Positions 1 through 9,258 are shown, numbered from the stretch's first letter. The stretch: DNA of 64,000 bases from Actinomycetes bacterium (GCA_021819725.1 JAKAQR010000003.1:83053-147052), one strand, 5' to 3'. Notes: generated by a model not told the origin, from the letters alone. Numbers and translations are program-made.

Positions 1-107
1 TGGCCCTCAGCGATTGATTCTTCAAGCCGCGCGCACGCTGATACCGGGGCCTAGAGAGCACTCCGCTTGGAGCAAGAACCTATTATAAGCCTGGAGACTC
101 TCTGTTG

Positions 108-138
108 GTAGCTACAATAAGCCTTTGTAAGTAGCTAC
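108..138 (+). promoter_or_regulatory. Paired GTAGCTAC palindromes, putative toxin-antitoxin operator
   Basis: Two identical 8-bp palindromes, GTAGCTAC at 108-115 and 131-138, lie just before the antitoxin start. A plausible -10 box TACAAT (113-118) overlaps the first copy. Antitoxin-toxin complexes of this type commonly autorepress through paired palindromes. The function is inferred from position and symmetry. Confidence 0.55.
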
Positions 139-151
139 TGGGAGGTAGAAC

Positions 152-409
152 ATGGAAGTTGGCGTTCGGGAACTGAAGAACAATCTCAGCCGCTATCTTG
201 CGAAGGTTGGCAGCGGTGATGAGCTCATTGTCACCGATCGCGGTCGGGCAATAGCCAAGATTACCCCAATCGGAAGAGAGAGGACACTGGATTACCTGAT
301 CAGAGAAGGGATCGTGACACCGGCCACGGCCGTAAAGCAGAATGCCCCTACCAAACGGGTACGTCCGAGGCATGCGGTGAGCCCACTTATCACGGATCAG
401 CGCAATTGA
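152..409 (+). CDS. Phd/YefM-type antitoxin of a VapBC-like pair
   Basis: An 85-residue protein that begins MEVGVRELKNNLSRYLAKV, the typical N-terminal DNA-binding fold of Phd/YefM antitoxins, followed by the usual 'VTDRGRAIAKITP' strand segment. The basic C-terminus (about residues 60-80) would be the toxin-binding part. The ATG at 152 follows a strong GGGAGGT ribosome site. The stop overlaps the TTG start of the PIN toxin by four bases (TTGA), which implies translational coupling. It should neutralise the toxin and, with it, repress the operon through the two palindromes upstream. The family call is secure; the partner is inferred from adjacency. Confidence 0.88.
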   Translation: MEVGVRELKNNLSRYLAKVGSGDELIVTDRGRAIAKITPIGRERTLDYLIREGIVTPATAVKQNAPTKRVRPRHAVSPLITDQRN

Positions 410-825
410 TTGCCTATTTCGATACTTCTTCCCTTGTGCCACTCTTCGTTGAAGAATCAGGCTCTGAACGGGCCAGTCTCTTATGGGACCAAGCTGATCA
501 TGTCGCCGGGGTTCGGCTTCTTTACGCCGAATGCCGTGCAGCGCTGGCCATGGCTACCCGGCTTGGACGGTTGAGCACGAGGGCCTTACGCACGGCGGTG
601 ATTGATCTTGAAGTGCTCTATCAGCAGATTGACATCGTGGAAGTCTCCGACGATTTAGTCCGGCGTGCCGGAACCTTGTCCGAGATCCATTCCTTACGGG
701 GTTACGATGCTGTCCACTTAGCTGCTGGGGAGACGTTCATAGGACAAGACGTTGTGTTCGTGGCTGGTGATGGGCCACTGTACGAGGCAGCCAAGAGCAT
801 GGGATTAGCCGTAGCCCGCACGTAG
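406..825 (+). CDS. vapC: PIN-domain ribonuclease toxin (VapC-like)
   Basis: A 139-residue PIN-domain protein, the normal length for VapC toxins. The acidic metal-binding residues can be placed: Asp in MIAYFDTSSLVPLF near residue 6, Glu in LYAECRAAL near 45, Asp in the YDAVHLA motif near 105, and a last acidic site in VFVAGDG. Family members are Mg-dependent ribonucleases that cleave tRNA or rRNA when released from the antitoxin. The start is a TTG overlapping the antitoxin stop codon. The pair looks intact, unlike the second locus 250 bases downstream. Confidence 0.88.
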   Translation: MIAYFDTSSLVPLFVEESGSERASLLWDQADHVAGVRLLYAECRAALAMATRLGRLSTRALRTAVIDLEVLYQQIDIVEVSDDLVRRAGTLSEIHSLRGYDAVHLAAGETFIGQDVVFVAGDGPLYEAAKSMGLAVART

Positions 826-1065
826 AGTGTTTCCTGACGCAAGCAACCCTGTCTGAGGGATTATGGTTTGCGGTCGAACATGCATCTGGTGGCAGCATGA
901 GGACGTCTAGTGATCTGATCGAAACTATGGTGACGAGCGGTTTTAGCGCGTGGGCGTGCGAAAGCGCGGCGCCAGTGACGCTGTCGCGCTGGAATCGAGC
1001 TGTGAAAGCCTGAGCTTGCCTAGGCCAAGATCAGGCGTGCGGCGACACAATGGATATCCCGATGT

Positions 1066-1323
1066 ATGTCTTTTATAAGCAAAAGTCTTGTATCTGTTGA
1101 CGAAGAGTTACTCGCGAGAATCGACAATGCCGCAAGGTCTGCTGGTCTAACTAGAAGCGCCCATCTGTCTCGCTTGGCCGAACGTGATCTGGGTGATGTG
1201 TTCGGTCCTGAGGTCAACCGGCATGTCTAACGTGCAATCGCTGAGCTTCAGGAGCTGTTCAACACTCAGTCTTGTAGGGAGAGCACCATCGCGACGATTC
1301 GAAGTGACCGCGACACGCATTGA
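1066..1323 (+). pseudogene. Decayed VapB-type (ribbon-helix-helix) antitoxin, in-frame TAA
   Basis: An ATG at 1066 opens a frame reading MSFISKSLVSVDEELLARI followed by NAARSAGLTRSAHLSRLAER, a standard ribbon-helix-helix antitoxin N-terminus. An in-frame TAA at 1228-1230 interrupts it. The same frame then continues with a typical VapB tail (RAIAELQELF, then ATIRSDRDTH) to a TGA at 1321-1323. The expected length is 85 codons. The toxin remnant begins in a TTGA overlap, exactly as in the intact pair upstream. A nonsense-mutated antitoxin is the simplest reading; a sequencing error is possible. Confidence 0.72.
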
Positions 1324-1750
1324 GAGATCTCGTCCTTGATACTTCAGTTGTGATCAGGTGGTTCGCCTACGAGCAGCCCGGATTGGAAGGCTCGTGAACA
1401 GCATAACGACTTTCATGCGGGCCAATTTTCGGTGGTTGTTGCTTCGCTATTTTTCTTGGGGGTGCTGAACGTCGCCGGAAGACGCTGGCAATGAGGCGGT
1501 GTTCCAGCTCGCCGAGGCTCTCGGTGACCTTGCCTTCGAGGTGGCCGAGCCAACGGTACAATCGGTGGCTCGCTGGGTGTCCTTGGGATTGACCGCTTAC
1601 GACGCGGCCTACGTGGCGCTGGCTGAGGACCGGGGTCTCTGACTCGTGACCGACGATGAACAGATTATCGAAGTGGGTCCGGTAGTAAGTCGTGCACTGG
1701 TCCAAAGATACGATGCAGCGAGGTGTGGGGTGGTTGATCGCAAGGAATAG
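1320..1750 (+). pseudogene. Decayed VapC PIN-domain toxin remnant
   Basis: From TTG 1320 the frame reads LRDLVLDTSVVIRWFAYEQP, the start of a PIN domain with its first Asp, and then hits a TGA near 1396. Homology resumes in other frames as QFSVVVASLFFLGVLNVAGR, then NEAVFQLAEALGDLAFEVAE, then LTAYDAAYVALAEDRGL, which is the conserved PIN C-terminal motif. Another TGA (about 1640) is followed by LVTDDEQIIE. Several frameshifts and stops make an active nuclease implausible. Loss of toxin together with antitoxin suggests decay of the whole module. Confidence 0.72.
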
Positions 1751-2239
1751 GAAGCCGGCTACCAAGGAGGTGGCTGCGCCGATGCGTACTATCTGCTTGA
1801 CAGTCGTCATTTTGCCCTCGAAGAGCAGGCCGACCAGATTGCCTACCTCACGCCCAATTTCCTTGTTGCCAACCTTGGAGGTTTCTCAGCGGCGTAGCGA
1901 GCAGCGGGACTTCGTGGCGTCCACCTACGCCTAGGCAGTTGAGCACAAGAATTGTCATGGCAGTACATAGAGCGATACCAAACGGATTTACTACAGGAAT
2001 CGCGGTCGTGCAAAAGCATGGACAGTCTTCCTCTCGGGAACGCGTAGAGATCATCGATGCCAGAGCAGGCCCGTGCTCGACGATCTTTCTTGCAATTCCC
2101 GATGGCCAAGCTCTAGGTGTTCATGGAGGACGCGGCCTTGAGTCGATGCCATCATGGACCGGATCGGTCATGGTCCTCGAGTGATTGAGCTCACTGGTGC
2201 ATCGATGCGAAAGCTTGAAGTGAACCAAGGGGAGGAAAA
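1751..2239. other. Intergenic stretch without a recognisable gene
   Basis: No frame here gives a recognisable protein. An open frame at 1939-2184 (+) has no ribosome binding site and an uneven composition, and I do not accept it. Confidence 0.5.
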
Positions 2240-2353
2240 ATGACCGCGGAGAAGCACCGATCCCTAAAGAGTCTCAGGAGCGAGAAGGGCTGGGTTTCAA
2301 GAGATGGCCCAAACCAGTTTCAGGAGTTAGCATTGGCGGCCTTTCCGAGTTAG
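2240..2353 (+). CDS. Possible 37-residue small protein behind a strong ribosome site
   Basis: The ATG at 2240 sits five bases after AAGGGGAGG, one of the best ribosome binding sites in the window. The 37-codon frame reads MTAEKHRSLKSLRSEKGW and ends in LAAFPS with TAG at 2351. The product would be small, basic and soluble. I do not recognise a family, so this rests on the initiation signal alone. It could equally be a leader peptide or a chance match. Confidence 0.3.
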   Translation: MTAEKHRSLKSLRSEKGWVSRDGPNQFQELALAAFPS

Positions 2354-2644
2354 GAACGAGTGATTTGGGGGTGAAAGTGAACGCTCCTCGGGAGGCGACG
2401 ACCGTGCCCCTAGCGTGGAAGAGTTTGCTTCGCTGTAGAGAGGGGCGACTTATTTTGAAGTTCTGGTCGGTGTTGGTCCAGTGATGCCCTGTCTCTGTAC
2501 TGCGATGGTCGTTCGCGTTGGAGGTTATGATGTTTTGTCGGAGGGTGGTAGTATTGTTTCCGTTCCTTCCTGTTGGTGGTGAAATCTTCGAACAACTGAC
2601 AGGAAGCGGCTACGCCATAGGCAGAAGGGGGAGCTGTTGTCGAG

Positions 2645-2851
2645 ATGAAGAGGCGATCGGAATTATCTATGCCGCATTCGGTGGTGTTTGCGTTCATTGC
2701 AGTGGCGTGCGGTTTGCTAGTTGTTTCACTGGCACAAATGGGCACAGCGGCAAGCGATGTAGCGGTGGCAGTGCTCATCCTTGCTGCACTAGTGTCGCTC
2801 GGTTTTGCGGGGTCTCGGCTTCGGTCCACACCCGATCACCCTCGGCGATGA
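2645..2851 (+). CDS. Small two-helix membrane protein, hypothetical
   Basis: A 68-residue frame with two hydrophobic helices, roughly residues 12-31 (VVFAFIAVACGLLVVSLA) and 37-55 (DVAVAVLILAALVSLGFAG), and a short basic tail. A purine-rich AAGGGGGAG lies about 10 bases before the ATG at 2645; an internal ATG at 2669 is an alternative start. Two clean, evenly sized helices in a short frame support a real small membrane protein. I recognise no family and the neighbours give no clue to its role. Confidence 0.42.
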   Translation: MKRRSELSMPHSVVFAFIAVACGLLVVSLAQMGTAASDVAVAVLILAALVSLGFAGSRLRSTPDHPRR

Positions 2852-3452
2852 GTGAACCGGGCTACTTGTAGCACCGCTCGTGGCGATACCGAGGTAGTCG
2901 TTGCTGCTGTCAATTGTGGGTGCCAACCAGGTACCCTAAATGGGTAATCGACGTTGGGAGGGGCGATGGATGCAAGCGGCCGTATTGGGTGATCCGTTCT
3001 CGTCATGTGGTAGATCACTGCTAATGTTTGGCGACGAGTGAAGAGCATTGGGTAGTACGGTCTTTCGGATCCGGTTCGGAGGGGTACCTCTCGATGAACT
3101 GGCATGTCGGAAGGTCGCTATCAGCTGGTGGCTAGACAGTGTGTCTAAAGATCGGCCAGCTATCGGGTGCCCGCTAAATCGAGGTTAGGTCTTCAGCTAG
3201 AGGCTCGGTAAGCACCACGACTTGTGGCTTACACCAGCGAGATCCATGTCGCAGTTGGTGCGGCGGCAGTATGACGAACCTTGATGATTCCGGACAGCGC
3301 GTGAGAAGCGGATACCTGGTAGTGCGACAGTCGCGTTTCCTACCCATGGCGATCTTTGATTCGATCTAGAGCTAGTAGTGGGTAGGTTGCCCTGGGTACT
3401 TGGAGAGGAGTCATGGCTAAGGCAGTCGGTGAGGTTGCGGCGTTGGGTTGGA
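2852..3452. other. Intergenic stretch, nothing recognised
   Basis: About 600 bases between the small membrane protein and the end of the kelch gene. The short frames on both strands have no initiation signals and no recognisable motifs. Confidence 0.5.
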
Positions 3453-4475
3453 TTACTCCTCGATCTCAAGGATCCAGGTATCATTGAGGGGAGTCGATGA
3501 CCAGCGGTGTTCGCTGCCACCAAAAAGTACAACCTGGCCATTCATCTCGTCAAAGGTCATCGCTGCTGCACATCTTGGCGAGGGGGCGGACGCAGTCTGT
3601 ACCCTCACCCAAGCTTTTCCATCAAAGACCCAGGTGTCGTTCAAACTCACCAAACTGCCATTGTCGTGACGGCCAGTTCCACCGAAGAGTACGCAGTGCC
3701 CAACGATTGAATCATAGGCCAAGGTCGGCTGCGTCCGTGGTGAAGGGGCTGTCGGAGTCCGCACCTCCTCCCATTCCTTCCCATCAAAGACCCAGGTGTC
3801 GTTGAGGCGGCGATCATCTACGCCTAGCTGCTGATCACCTTGTCCACCAAAGAGCACGACCCCGCTACTCCTGGGATGTGGTGCCATCGTTGCAAAGTTG
3901 CGAGCAGGTGGTCGCAACTGTGGAACCCGCTTTTCCCACACGCTGCCATCAAAAACCCAGGTCTCATCGACGAGGGGTTTTAACCCCGGTTCCTTGGGCC
4001 AAATTACTCCGATCAGCGTCTTTGGCCCAGCCCTCAATCCGCCAAAGGCCACCACCAAATCAGACCCAGGGTCGGTCGTTAACGCTTGCTGAGCGTAACT
4101 GGGATACTGTGAGGGTCGCACCTCCTCCCATTCCTTCCCATCAAAGACCCAGGTGTCGTGGAGATTGCTCATGCTGATGCCCTTATGGGGAGCATCACCA
4201 CCTGTAGGTTGTGATCGAATACCGTTCAACAACACCAAGTGAGATCCCCGAGGCGAACAGGCCATGGGAGACGAGTGACGAGGAGAGGGTCGCCTCCTCG
4301 GATTGAGTTCTCTCCAGTTCGTTCCGTCAAAGCTCCAGGTGTCATTGAGCCCATGCCCACCAGCGAGACCGCCGAAGAGGATGACGCTCTGACTGTTGTG
4401 GTCATAGGCGAACGAAGCCCCAGAACGTGGCGGTGGAGCCGTGGCAGTATTGATGTTGATCCAGCTTGCTCTCAT
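3453..4475 (-). CDS. Kelch-repeat beta-propeller protein
   Basis: A 340-residue protein made almost entirely of kelch-type blades. Units end in variants of 'LNDTWVFDGKEWEEV' and continue with 'PSPR...AYD...VVLFGG', seen six times and enough for a closed propeller. It has no signal peptide or membrane helix, so it is probably cytoplasmic, although many bacterial relatives are exported. The ATG at 4475 has an AAGGAGAT ribosome site seven bases upstream. Such propellers usually bind proteins or sugars; no catalytic residues of galactose oxidase are visible. Two blades share a 42-base identical DNA segment, a sign of recent duplication or gene conversion. Confidence 0.85.
   Translation of the reverse strand: MRASWININTATAPPPRSGASFAYDHNSQSVILFGGLAGGHGLNDTWSFDGTNWRELNPRRRPSPRHSSPMACSPRGSHLVLLNGIRSQPTGGDAPHKGISMSNLHDTWVFDGKEWEEVRPSQYPSYAQQALTTDPGSDLVVAFGGLRAGPKTLIGVIWPKEPGLKPLVDETWVFDGSVWEKRVPQLRPPARNFATMAPHPRSSGVVLFGGQGDQQLGVDDRRLNDTWVFDGKEWEEVRTPTAPSPRTQPTLAYDSIVGHCVLFGGTGRHDNGSLVSLNDTWVFDGKAWVRVQTASAPSPRCAAAMTFDEMNGQVVLFGGSEHRWSSTPLNDTWILEIEE
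3761..3802. repeat. 42-bp intragenic direct repeat, copy 1 (second copy 4118-4159)
   Basis: The segment starting GCACCTCCTCCC and ending GGTGTCGT is identical at 3761-3802 and 4118-4159 inside the kelch gene. It encodes the blade motif DTWVFDGKEWEEV on the minus strand. Identity at third codon positions points to recent conversion or duplication rather than protein-level selection. Confidence 0.85.
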
Positions 4476-4748
4476 GATAGTATCTCCTTGATCGCTCCCT
4501 TTGTTGAGCAGTCATCCTATGCGACTTGAACCAAAGTAATTGTCGCGATAAAGCGATCCGACGTTGTGTTGTAGATCTATGCTCCCAAAGCATAGGGAGA
4601 GCAAGAGACTCTTTATCTGTACTTTGTTTGATCTCAATAATTGCCTTGATGGTAATTGATTCCCGAGATCGATGTCCGTTTGGGTGGACCGAGTGATGTG
4701 AGCTTGAGCCCATACCTGCCACGTTGTCTGTTCTACGATAGTGTGTTG

Positions 4749-5816
4749 CTATTGCTGTGGTGGTCTACGAGTGGGATGCTCCGTCTTGGTTTGACTGGGC
4801 GCAGCAGACATCTCTTTCGTAATCGGGAGAAACTTTCGATAGAAAATATAGCCAGGTGGTAAGCCGATGAGGAGGTTCATAATCCGATAGACCGTGGTCA
4901 CCGCTACCGCGAGCGCAAAGGGGACCCCTAAGGCAATCAAGGTGCCTGCCATACCTAGCTCGAAAACGCCAGTGCTGATGATGACACCGCCAAAGATGCT
5001 GACAATATTAGCGAAAAGATAGGCCATGACTGCGGTGCCAGGGTTCACGGTTTTCCCAAAGGCGAGGAATGCCATGTAAAAGGTCAATATTTCAACGACA
5101 ATATAGAGAATTGACCATCCGAATGGCTGTAGCATCCGACGCTTGTTGTTGGTCATCGCACGATAACCGACGTAGAACTGATCGACGAAGTTGGTTACCT
5201 TATCTTCTTTGAGGGATTTGAAGAATCGCTGTAAGAAATGCATGGTGGCATGTAGAGCTCTTCGCAACAGGACTTCATGCTGGACCAGGACGACCAGCAC
5301 CACCGCCAGCGCGGTGATCCCAAGGGCGGAGATCACGGTGACGTCGAGTAGCGATCGTCCACTCCTGTTGCTCTCGGCGTAGATGAGCAGGAAGCCAACG
5401 GGCATCATGAGGAGCACCGCAAGAGCACTGAAGGCATAACGCATCAGCTGCACGAGTACGCTGACGCCTCTTGGCACTTCGGGTGCGAGTACCTGGGAGA
5501 GGTAACCGGCACCCGCGAGACCGGCGGAAGGCAGGAGATAGTTGACAAAGTTGGTAGCCAAGGCCCCTTCGAAGAGACGCGATGTCTTCAGGTCGTACGC
5601 AAAAATCCGTAATATAGAGCGATAGTAGAGACCGTTCAGCCAGTAGCTCCCCAGTTGGATGATGACGACGGAAACAAGCACATACCAGCGAAGCGTTGTG
5701 AGTAAAGGTATAAAGTTGCTGAGCGAGCTACGATTCTCCCAGAGGACGAGGGCAAGGCCAACGAGGCCGAGAACCCCAAATATTCGACGGATACGTTTTG
5801 GAGAGGTATGTTTCAT
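4749..5816 (-). CDS. YbhN/lysylphosphatidylglycerol-synthase-type flippase-like membrane protein (UPF0104)
   Basis: A 355-residue integral membrane protein with about eight hydrophobic helices. It has the family pattern 'NFVNYLLPSAGLAG' near residue 90 and 'NIVSIFGGVIISTGVFELGM' near residue 270. This is the membrane half of the LPG synthase/YbhN family, whose members transport lipids or polyisoprenoid-linked intermediates; no aminoacyl-transferase domain is attached. The start at 5816 is the best ATG but has no clear ribosome site. It stands alone between two gene-poor stretches, so its lipid partner cannot be inferred. The family assignment is good; the substrate is unknown. Confidence 0.8.
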   Translation of the reverse strand: MKHTSPKRIRRIFGVLGLVGLALVLWENRSSLSNFIPLLTTLRWYVLVSVVIIQLGSYWLNGLYYRSILRIFAYDLKTSRLFEGALATNFVNYLLPSAGLAGAGYLSQVLAPEVPRGVSVLVQLMRYAFSALAVLLMMPVGFLLIYAESNRSGRSLLDVTVISALGITALAVVLVVLVQHEVLLRRALHATMHFLQRFFKSLKEDKVTNFVDQFYVGYRAMTNNKRRMLQPFGWSILYIVVEILTFYMAFLAFGKTVNPGTAVMAYLFANIVSIFGGVIISTGVFELGMAGTLIALGVPFALAVAVTTVYRIMNLLIGLPPGYIFYRKFLPITKEMSAAPSQTKTEHPTRRPPQQ

Positions 5817-7062
5817 GGCTCGATGGGCAACACGTGTGTTTTGACCGCGGTGAAGCAGTGGCGCCGCTGGTGAGTGTTGTGGGGTTGCAGTATTGGTCGG
5901 AGGGTGGGTCGATGCAGCAATCGCGCATGGCCCGTTACCGAGCGTAGCTGATGGTTCTGGCCCGATCCTTTGGTGGACAAGGTGGAGATGACATCAGCGA
6001 TTGCACCGGTACGCGCGAACCCGGTTGGCGGGACGGAGGGTCGATGGTTGAGGAGCAACGCCCCTGCTGGGTCAATCTTGTCGAACACGGTTGTTCCGTG
6101 GAGGTCCATGTCAGCCAAAGGCAACCGAGATTGACTGAAAAGCCGTTCGCCTGACGTTGCCGCCAGGTGCGTTTGTCTCACTCCTATGGGTATCGGGAGA
6201 GGTAGCTTTCTGCGCTGGAGGGGGTCGCAAGCGGACATTTGCGCAGGAAAACAGCCTTTGTCACAAGAGCCGGATTGTCTACGTTGTCTACGCACGGCCA
6301 GGGACGATAGGGCATTGCCATATTGGGGTGGAGCGCGACGGATGTGCGGTCCGATGGAAGTCTGCTTGGGGTAGACGTGAGAGATAAGAAGCTTACTGTA
6401 GAGGTTCATAGCGTCGGTGAACGCGATCGTTGTCGGCGGTAAGCCACTATCTCCGCTCGGAGTGCACACGGTCATCGATCCTGTTGGCCCACCTTGTCCA
6501 ATCCGCACTGGGGGCCGGTCTGCTCTGGCCCAGAACCGTCTGGAGCGCGAGAGACTCGCTCGATCGACAATACCCACTCCTCTAGTACTAGTCTGTCGAT
6601 CTGTAGGAAGCCTGTGTCGGGTGGCGGTTGCCAGCGCCGAAAAAGATCGTGGGAGATTCTCTTGCCCGGCTAGCACGGAAGATGGTCAGACATCGCATCA
6701 GCAAATTCGCGATGTTGGGTCAGATCGATACGCCGAGAGGTAGGGTTCAAAAGACTTCCCTCGCAGTGGTTAACCACGCCAAAGGGCTTGTTGGTCGTTG
6801 AATGGATGGACCGACTCGTGAGGTATCCCCTGCCATGACAGGCTGTGATGGCGTTCGATGTTGCTGTTTGCGCAGCGCACCCAGGTGCCGTTGAACCACC
6901 GTTGCACATCGCGGAATTGGCTGTTGGCTCAACGAGCAATAGAGGGCCCTATCCATCTTTTGGGACAGAGGAGCCGAGGTTGGGTTGGGAGTTGCTTGGG
7001 AAGGGTGACCCCTGTCAGCCACAGGCTGTACTCGCCGGTCAATTGATGTGACGAAGAGGTGA
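5817..7062. other. 1.2-kb gene-poor region, possibly decayed sequence
   Basis: No frame in this stretch gives a recognisable product. The longest open frame (minus strand 5813-6676, 287 codons) is rich in Arg, Ser, Pro, His and Gln and poor in Ala, Val, Glu and Asp, unlike the neighbouring proteins, and it lacks a ribosome site. I read the region as non-coding or as the remains of lost genes. Confidence 0.5.
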
Positions 7063-7860
7063 TCAGCCATGATAGAAGGTCGATGTGCACCCGCCGTCGA
7101 CGGCTACGATTGACCCTGTCATAAAGGATGCGTCATCGGAGGCTAAGAATGCGACAACCCTTGCCACCTCGGTGGTGGTGGCCTGTCGCCCTAACGGCTG
7201 TAGCGCGGCGCTCGCCTCGCGTCTCCGCAACATCTCGTCCGCTTGGTCACTGGGCAAACTGGCGCGTCGTCCACCGAGATCGGTGTCGATATAGCCCGGC
7301 AGTACGGCGTTGACCCGAATGCCAAGCGGTCCGTAGTCGACGGCAAGCTGTCTCGTTAGGTTGACGATGGCACCCTTTGTAGCGCAATAGGCGGGTGCAA
7401 GTGGTGCGCCAATGATGCCATAGGTGGAGGCAATGTTGATAATCGAGGAGTGCGTCTGTCCCAACAGGTGCGGTATTGCGTACTTGCTCGCAAGGAAGGT
7501 GCCGCGCAGGTTCACGCCGATGGTCGTATCCCAATCCTCAACACTAATCTCATGCAGCAGACCGTGTGCGCCACCGATACCCGCGTTGTTGACGAGAATG
7601 TCCAGCCGTCCGTAGTCGTTCATGACCATGCTGACCAACTTGGCGGTCTGTTCAGGGCGAGAGATGTCGTAATGATACGGGGTCGCCCGATGGCCCTGTG
7701 CACCGATCGCAGCGGCAACCCGTTCGGCACCGTCATGGATATCACAGATCGCTACTCCAACTCCGAGGGCCGCGAGTGAATGAGCGATCGCCTCGCCAAT
7801 TCCCCGGCCGCCACCAGTCACTAGTGCCACTCGTCCATTCATAGTTTGTTGTGTCTCCAT
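7063..7860 (-). CDS. SDR-family NAD(P)-dependent oxidoreductase
   Basis: A 265-residue classical short-chain dehydrogenase. It has the cofactor motif TGGGRGIG (residues 15-22), NNAG in 'DILVNNAGIGG' (about 91-94), the catalytic Ser in 'SSIINIAST' and YCATK with the catalytic Tyr and Lys (about 158-162). 'VNAVLPGYIDTDLGG' follows, and the C-terminus 'MTGSIVAVDGGCTS' is typical of the family. The ATG at 7860 follows an AGGAGAGG ribosome site. Relatives reduce 3-oxoacyl or sugar and alcohol substrates, and the sequence does not distinguish these. The gene is monocistronic. Confidence 0.92.
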   Translation of the reverse strand: METQQTMNGRVALVTGGGRGIGEAIAHSLAALGVGVAICDIHDGAERVAAAIGAQGHRATPYHYDISRPEQTAKLVSMVMNDYGRLDILVNNAGIGGAHGLLHEISVEDWDTTIGVNLRGTFLASKYAIPHLLGQTHSSIINIASTYGIIGAPLAPAYCATKGAIVNLTRQLAVDYGPLGIRVNAVLPGYIDTDLGGRRASLPSDQADEMLRRREASAALQPLGRQATTTEVARVVAFLASDDASFMTGSIVAVDGGCTSTFYHG

Positions 7861-8494
7861 TGCACCTCTCCTATCGAATCAGATTTTTCGGTCTTATCAT
7901 GACCGTAGTTGACCGGTGAGGCCCGGCATGACGCTCCAAATCGTCCATCAGGTCGGCACAGCACGACGCTATCGCCTCTGGCAATGATGGCCCGATCACG
8001 CCTCTTCATTGACGACAACGAACCACTTGCTGTTCAGAGGTTTTGCCCGGGGCGCAAAGTCGTTAGGAGCAAAGCTTGAATTACCAGAGCCAGTTCACCA
8101 AGGCTCTTGCCGTGCGTGATGCGATAGCACACTGTTTGCCAATTGGGGGGTGTGCGCTATTCGGATGGGCAAGGGGTTTCGAGGTGCACGAACAGATCAG
8201 AAGTTGTGATACAAGCGCGCCAGTGGTTCCTGCCACTTAGATCACTGCCCTCTGGAGTTTGCATGAAGGTGAACAGATCTCAATTAGGGATTGGCGTAGA
8301 CCAACAACTCCTGCTGCTTGCTCTGTCATCTCGAGGGCATGGTCATCCCTAGGGCGCAGTGCTTATTGGAAGGAGTCCCAGCCGGAGACACAGATCTTGC
8401 ACGCCAGGGCCGTTCATGATGGAGAGGCGAATGGTGCGCACATCTCTGTCCGACCGAAGCCACCCGAAGGTGGCGAAAGCTATGCTACTGGCGG
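7861..8494. other. Intergenic stretch, nothing recognised
   Basis: About 630 bases upstream of the SDR gene. It must hold the SDR promoter, but I cannot single out a convincing -35/-10 pair, and no open frame looks coding. Confidence 0.45.
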
Positions 8495-8758
8495 TCAATA
8501 ACTCCGGTGGCACCTCTGCGCCGCTTCGCGGGAACGATGGTTGATGCTGCAATTGCCGTGGTGGTAGATCGTCGCTGGAACACGGCGCTTCTTTGTGTTG
8601 AGGGAGCGAGTAACGGCGTAGGTAGCGTTGTCGATCGGATGCAGTGTTCGGCGGGCACGCTTGATTGCTCGCGGGGTGAGCGCATTCTTGCTGGTGCGCA
8701 CTGGGTGCGCTGCACGCCGCACGCTCCTTGGGACCAAAGCTCGTGATAAAAATCCCAT
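8495..8758 (-). CDS. Small basic actinobacterial protein, hypothetical
   Basis: The ATG at 8758 is preceded by a near-perfect AAAGGAGGA ribosome site, which selects this start over an in-frame extension to 8881. The 87-residue product begins MGFLSRALVPRSVRRAAHPV and continues with Arg/Lys-rich helices (TPRAIKRARRTLHPIDNATY, then AVTRSLNTKKRR). The pattern resembles short, highly basic proteins found in other actinobacteria, but I cannot name a function. Binding to nucleic acid or an acidic surface is a guess from charge. The last 25 residues look less ordered. Confidence 0.62.
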   Translation of the reverse strand: MGFLSRALVPRSVRRAAHPVRTSKNALTPRAIKRARRTLHPIDNATYAVTRSLNTKKRRVPATIYHHGNCSINHRSREAAQRCHRSY

Positions 8759-9246
8759 CTGAATCCTCCTTTGATGATAGGACAACACTACATCATCGCG
8801 CGATTCGAAGGCGGCATGAGTCAGGACCTGTCTCGCGTTGGTGGTGGCTCGGTGCTTTCTCCAAGCCAGTACGAGGTGCAAACAGGGGTTTTACCGTTCA
8901 GGGGCCTCCTTGCGTGGAGTGATGGGGCCGCAGCTCTCGGTTGGGTCCAGGTGACCGATGCTTTGCCTCGCGGGTCTTGTTGGGTCACTCCACACACAAG
9001 AGGCCCTGGCGTGATTTGCATGATCCCAAAGTCCTCTGGGTAGGAAAGCATTCTTGAGGGCCGGGGAGGCAGCACGCGTTCGATCGTGGCAGACATTGTG
9101 GTATTCCTCCACGGCCAATCCCTCGGGGTGGTTGCTGGCTAAGGACAACGTCCGCCCTCGTACCGCGTGGCTGGTTCAGATCGCTCGTGCAAATGATCAG
9201 CGTTGCGTGACGGCGACGGTCGTCAGCTGGCGATAGTGAAGACAGC
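8759..9246. other. Intergenic stretch between divergent genes
   Basis: About 490 bases between the small basic protein (minus strand) and the TATACT box of the 9.3-kb gene (plus strand). Short frames on both strands lack initiation signals, and I see no gene. Confidence 0.45.
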
Positions 9247-9252
9247 TATACT
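9247..9252 (+). promoter_or_regulatory. -10 box TATACT of a leaderless gene
   Basis: TATACT is followed by exactly six bases (AGCTTC) and then ATG at 9259. This matches the TANNNT-N6/7-ATG layout seen repeatedly in this window and fixes the intended start of the broken gene downstream. Confidence 0.55.
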
Positions 9253-9258
9253 AGCTTC

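Noticed and set aside
1939..2184. 81-codon plus-strand open frame
   Set aside because: No initiation signal, and the sequence matches no family I know. It lies in decayed flanking DNA.
5813..6676. 287-codon open frame on the minus strand
   Set aside because: The composition (Arg, Ser, Pro, His and Gln rich; few Ala, Val, Glu, Asp) is unlike the window's proteins, and there is no ribosome site or recognisable motif.
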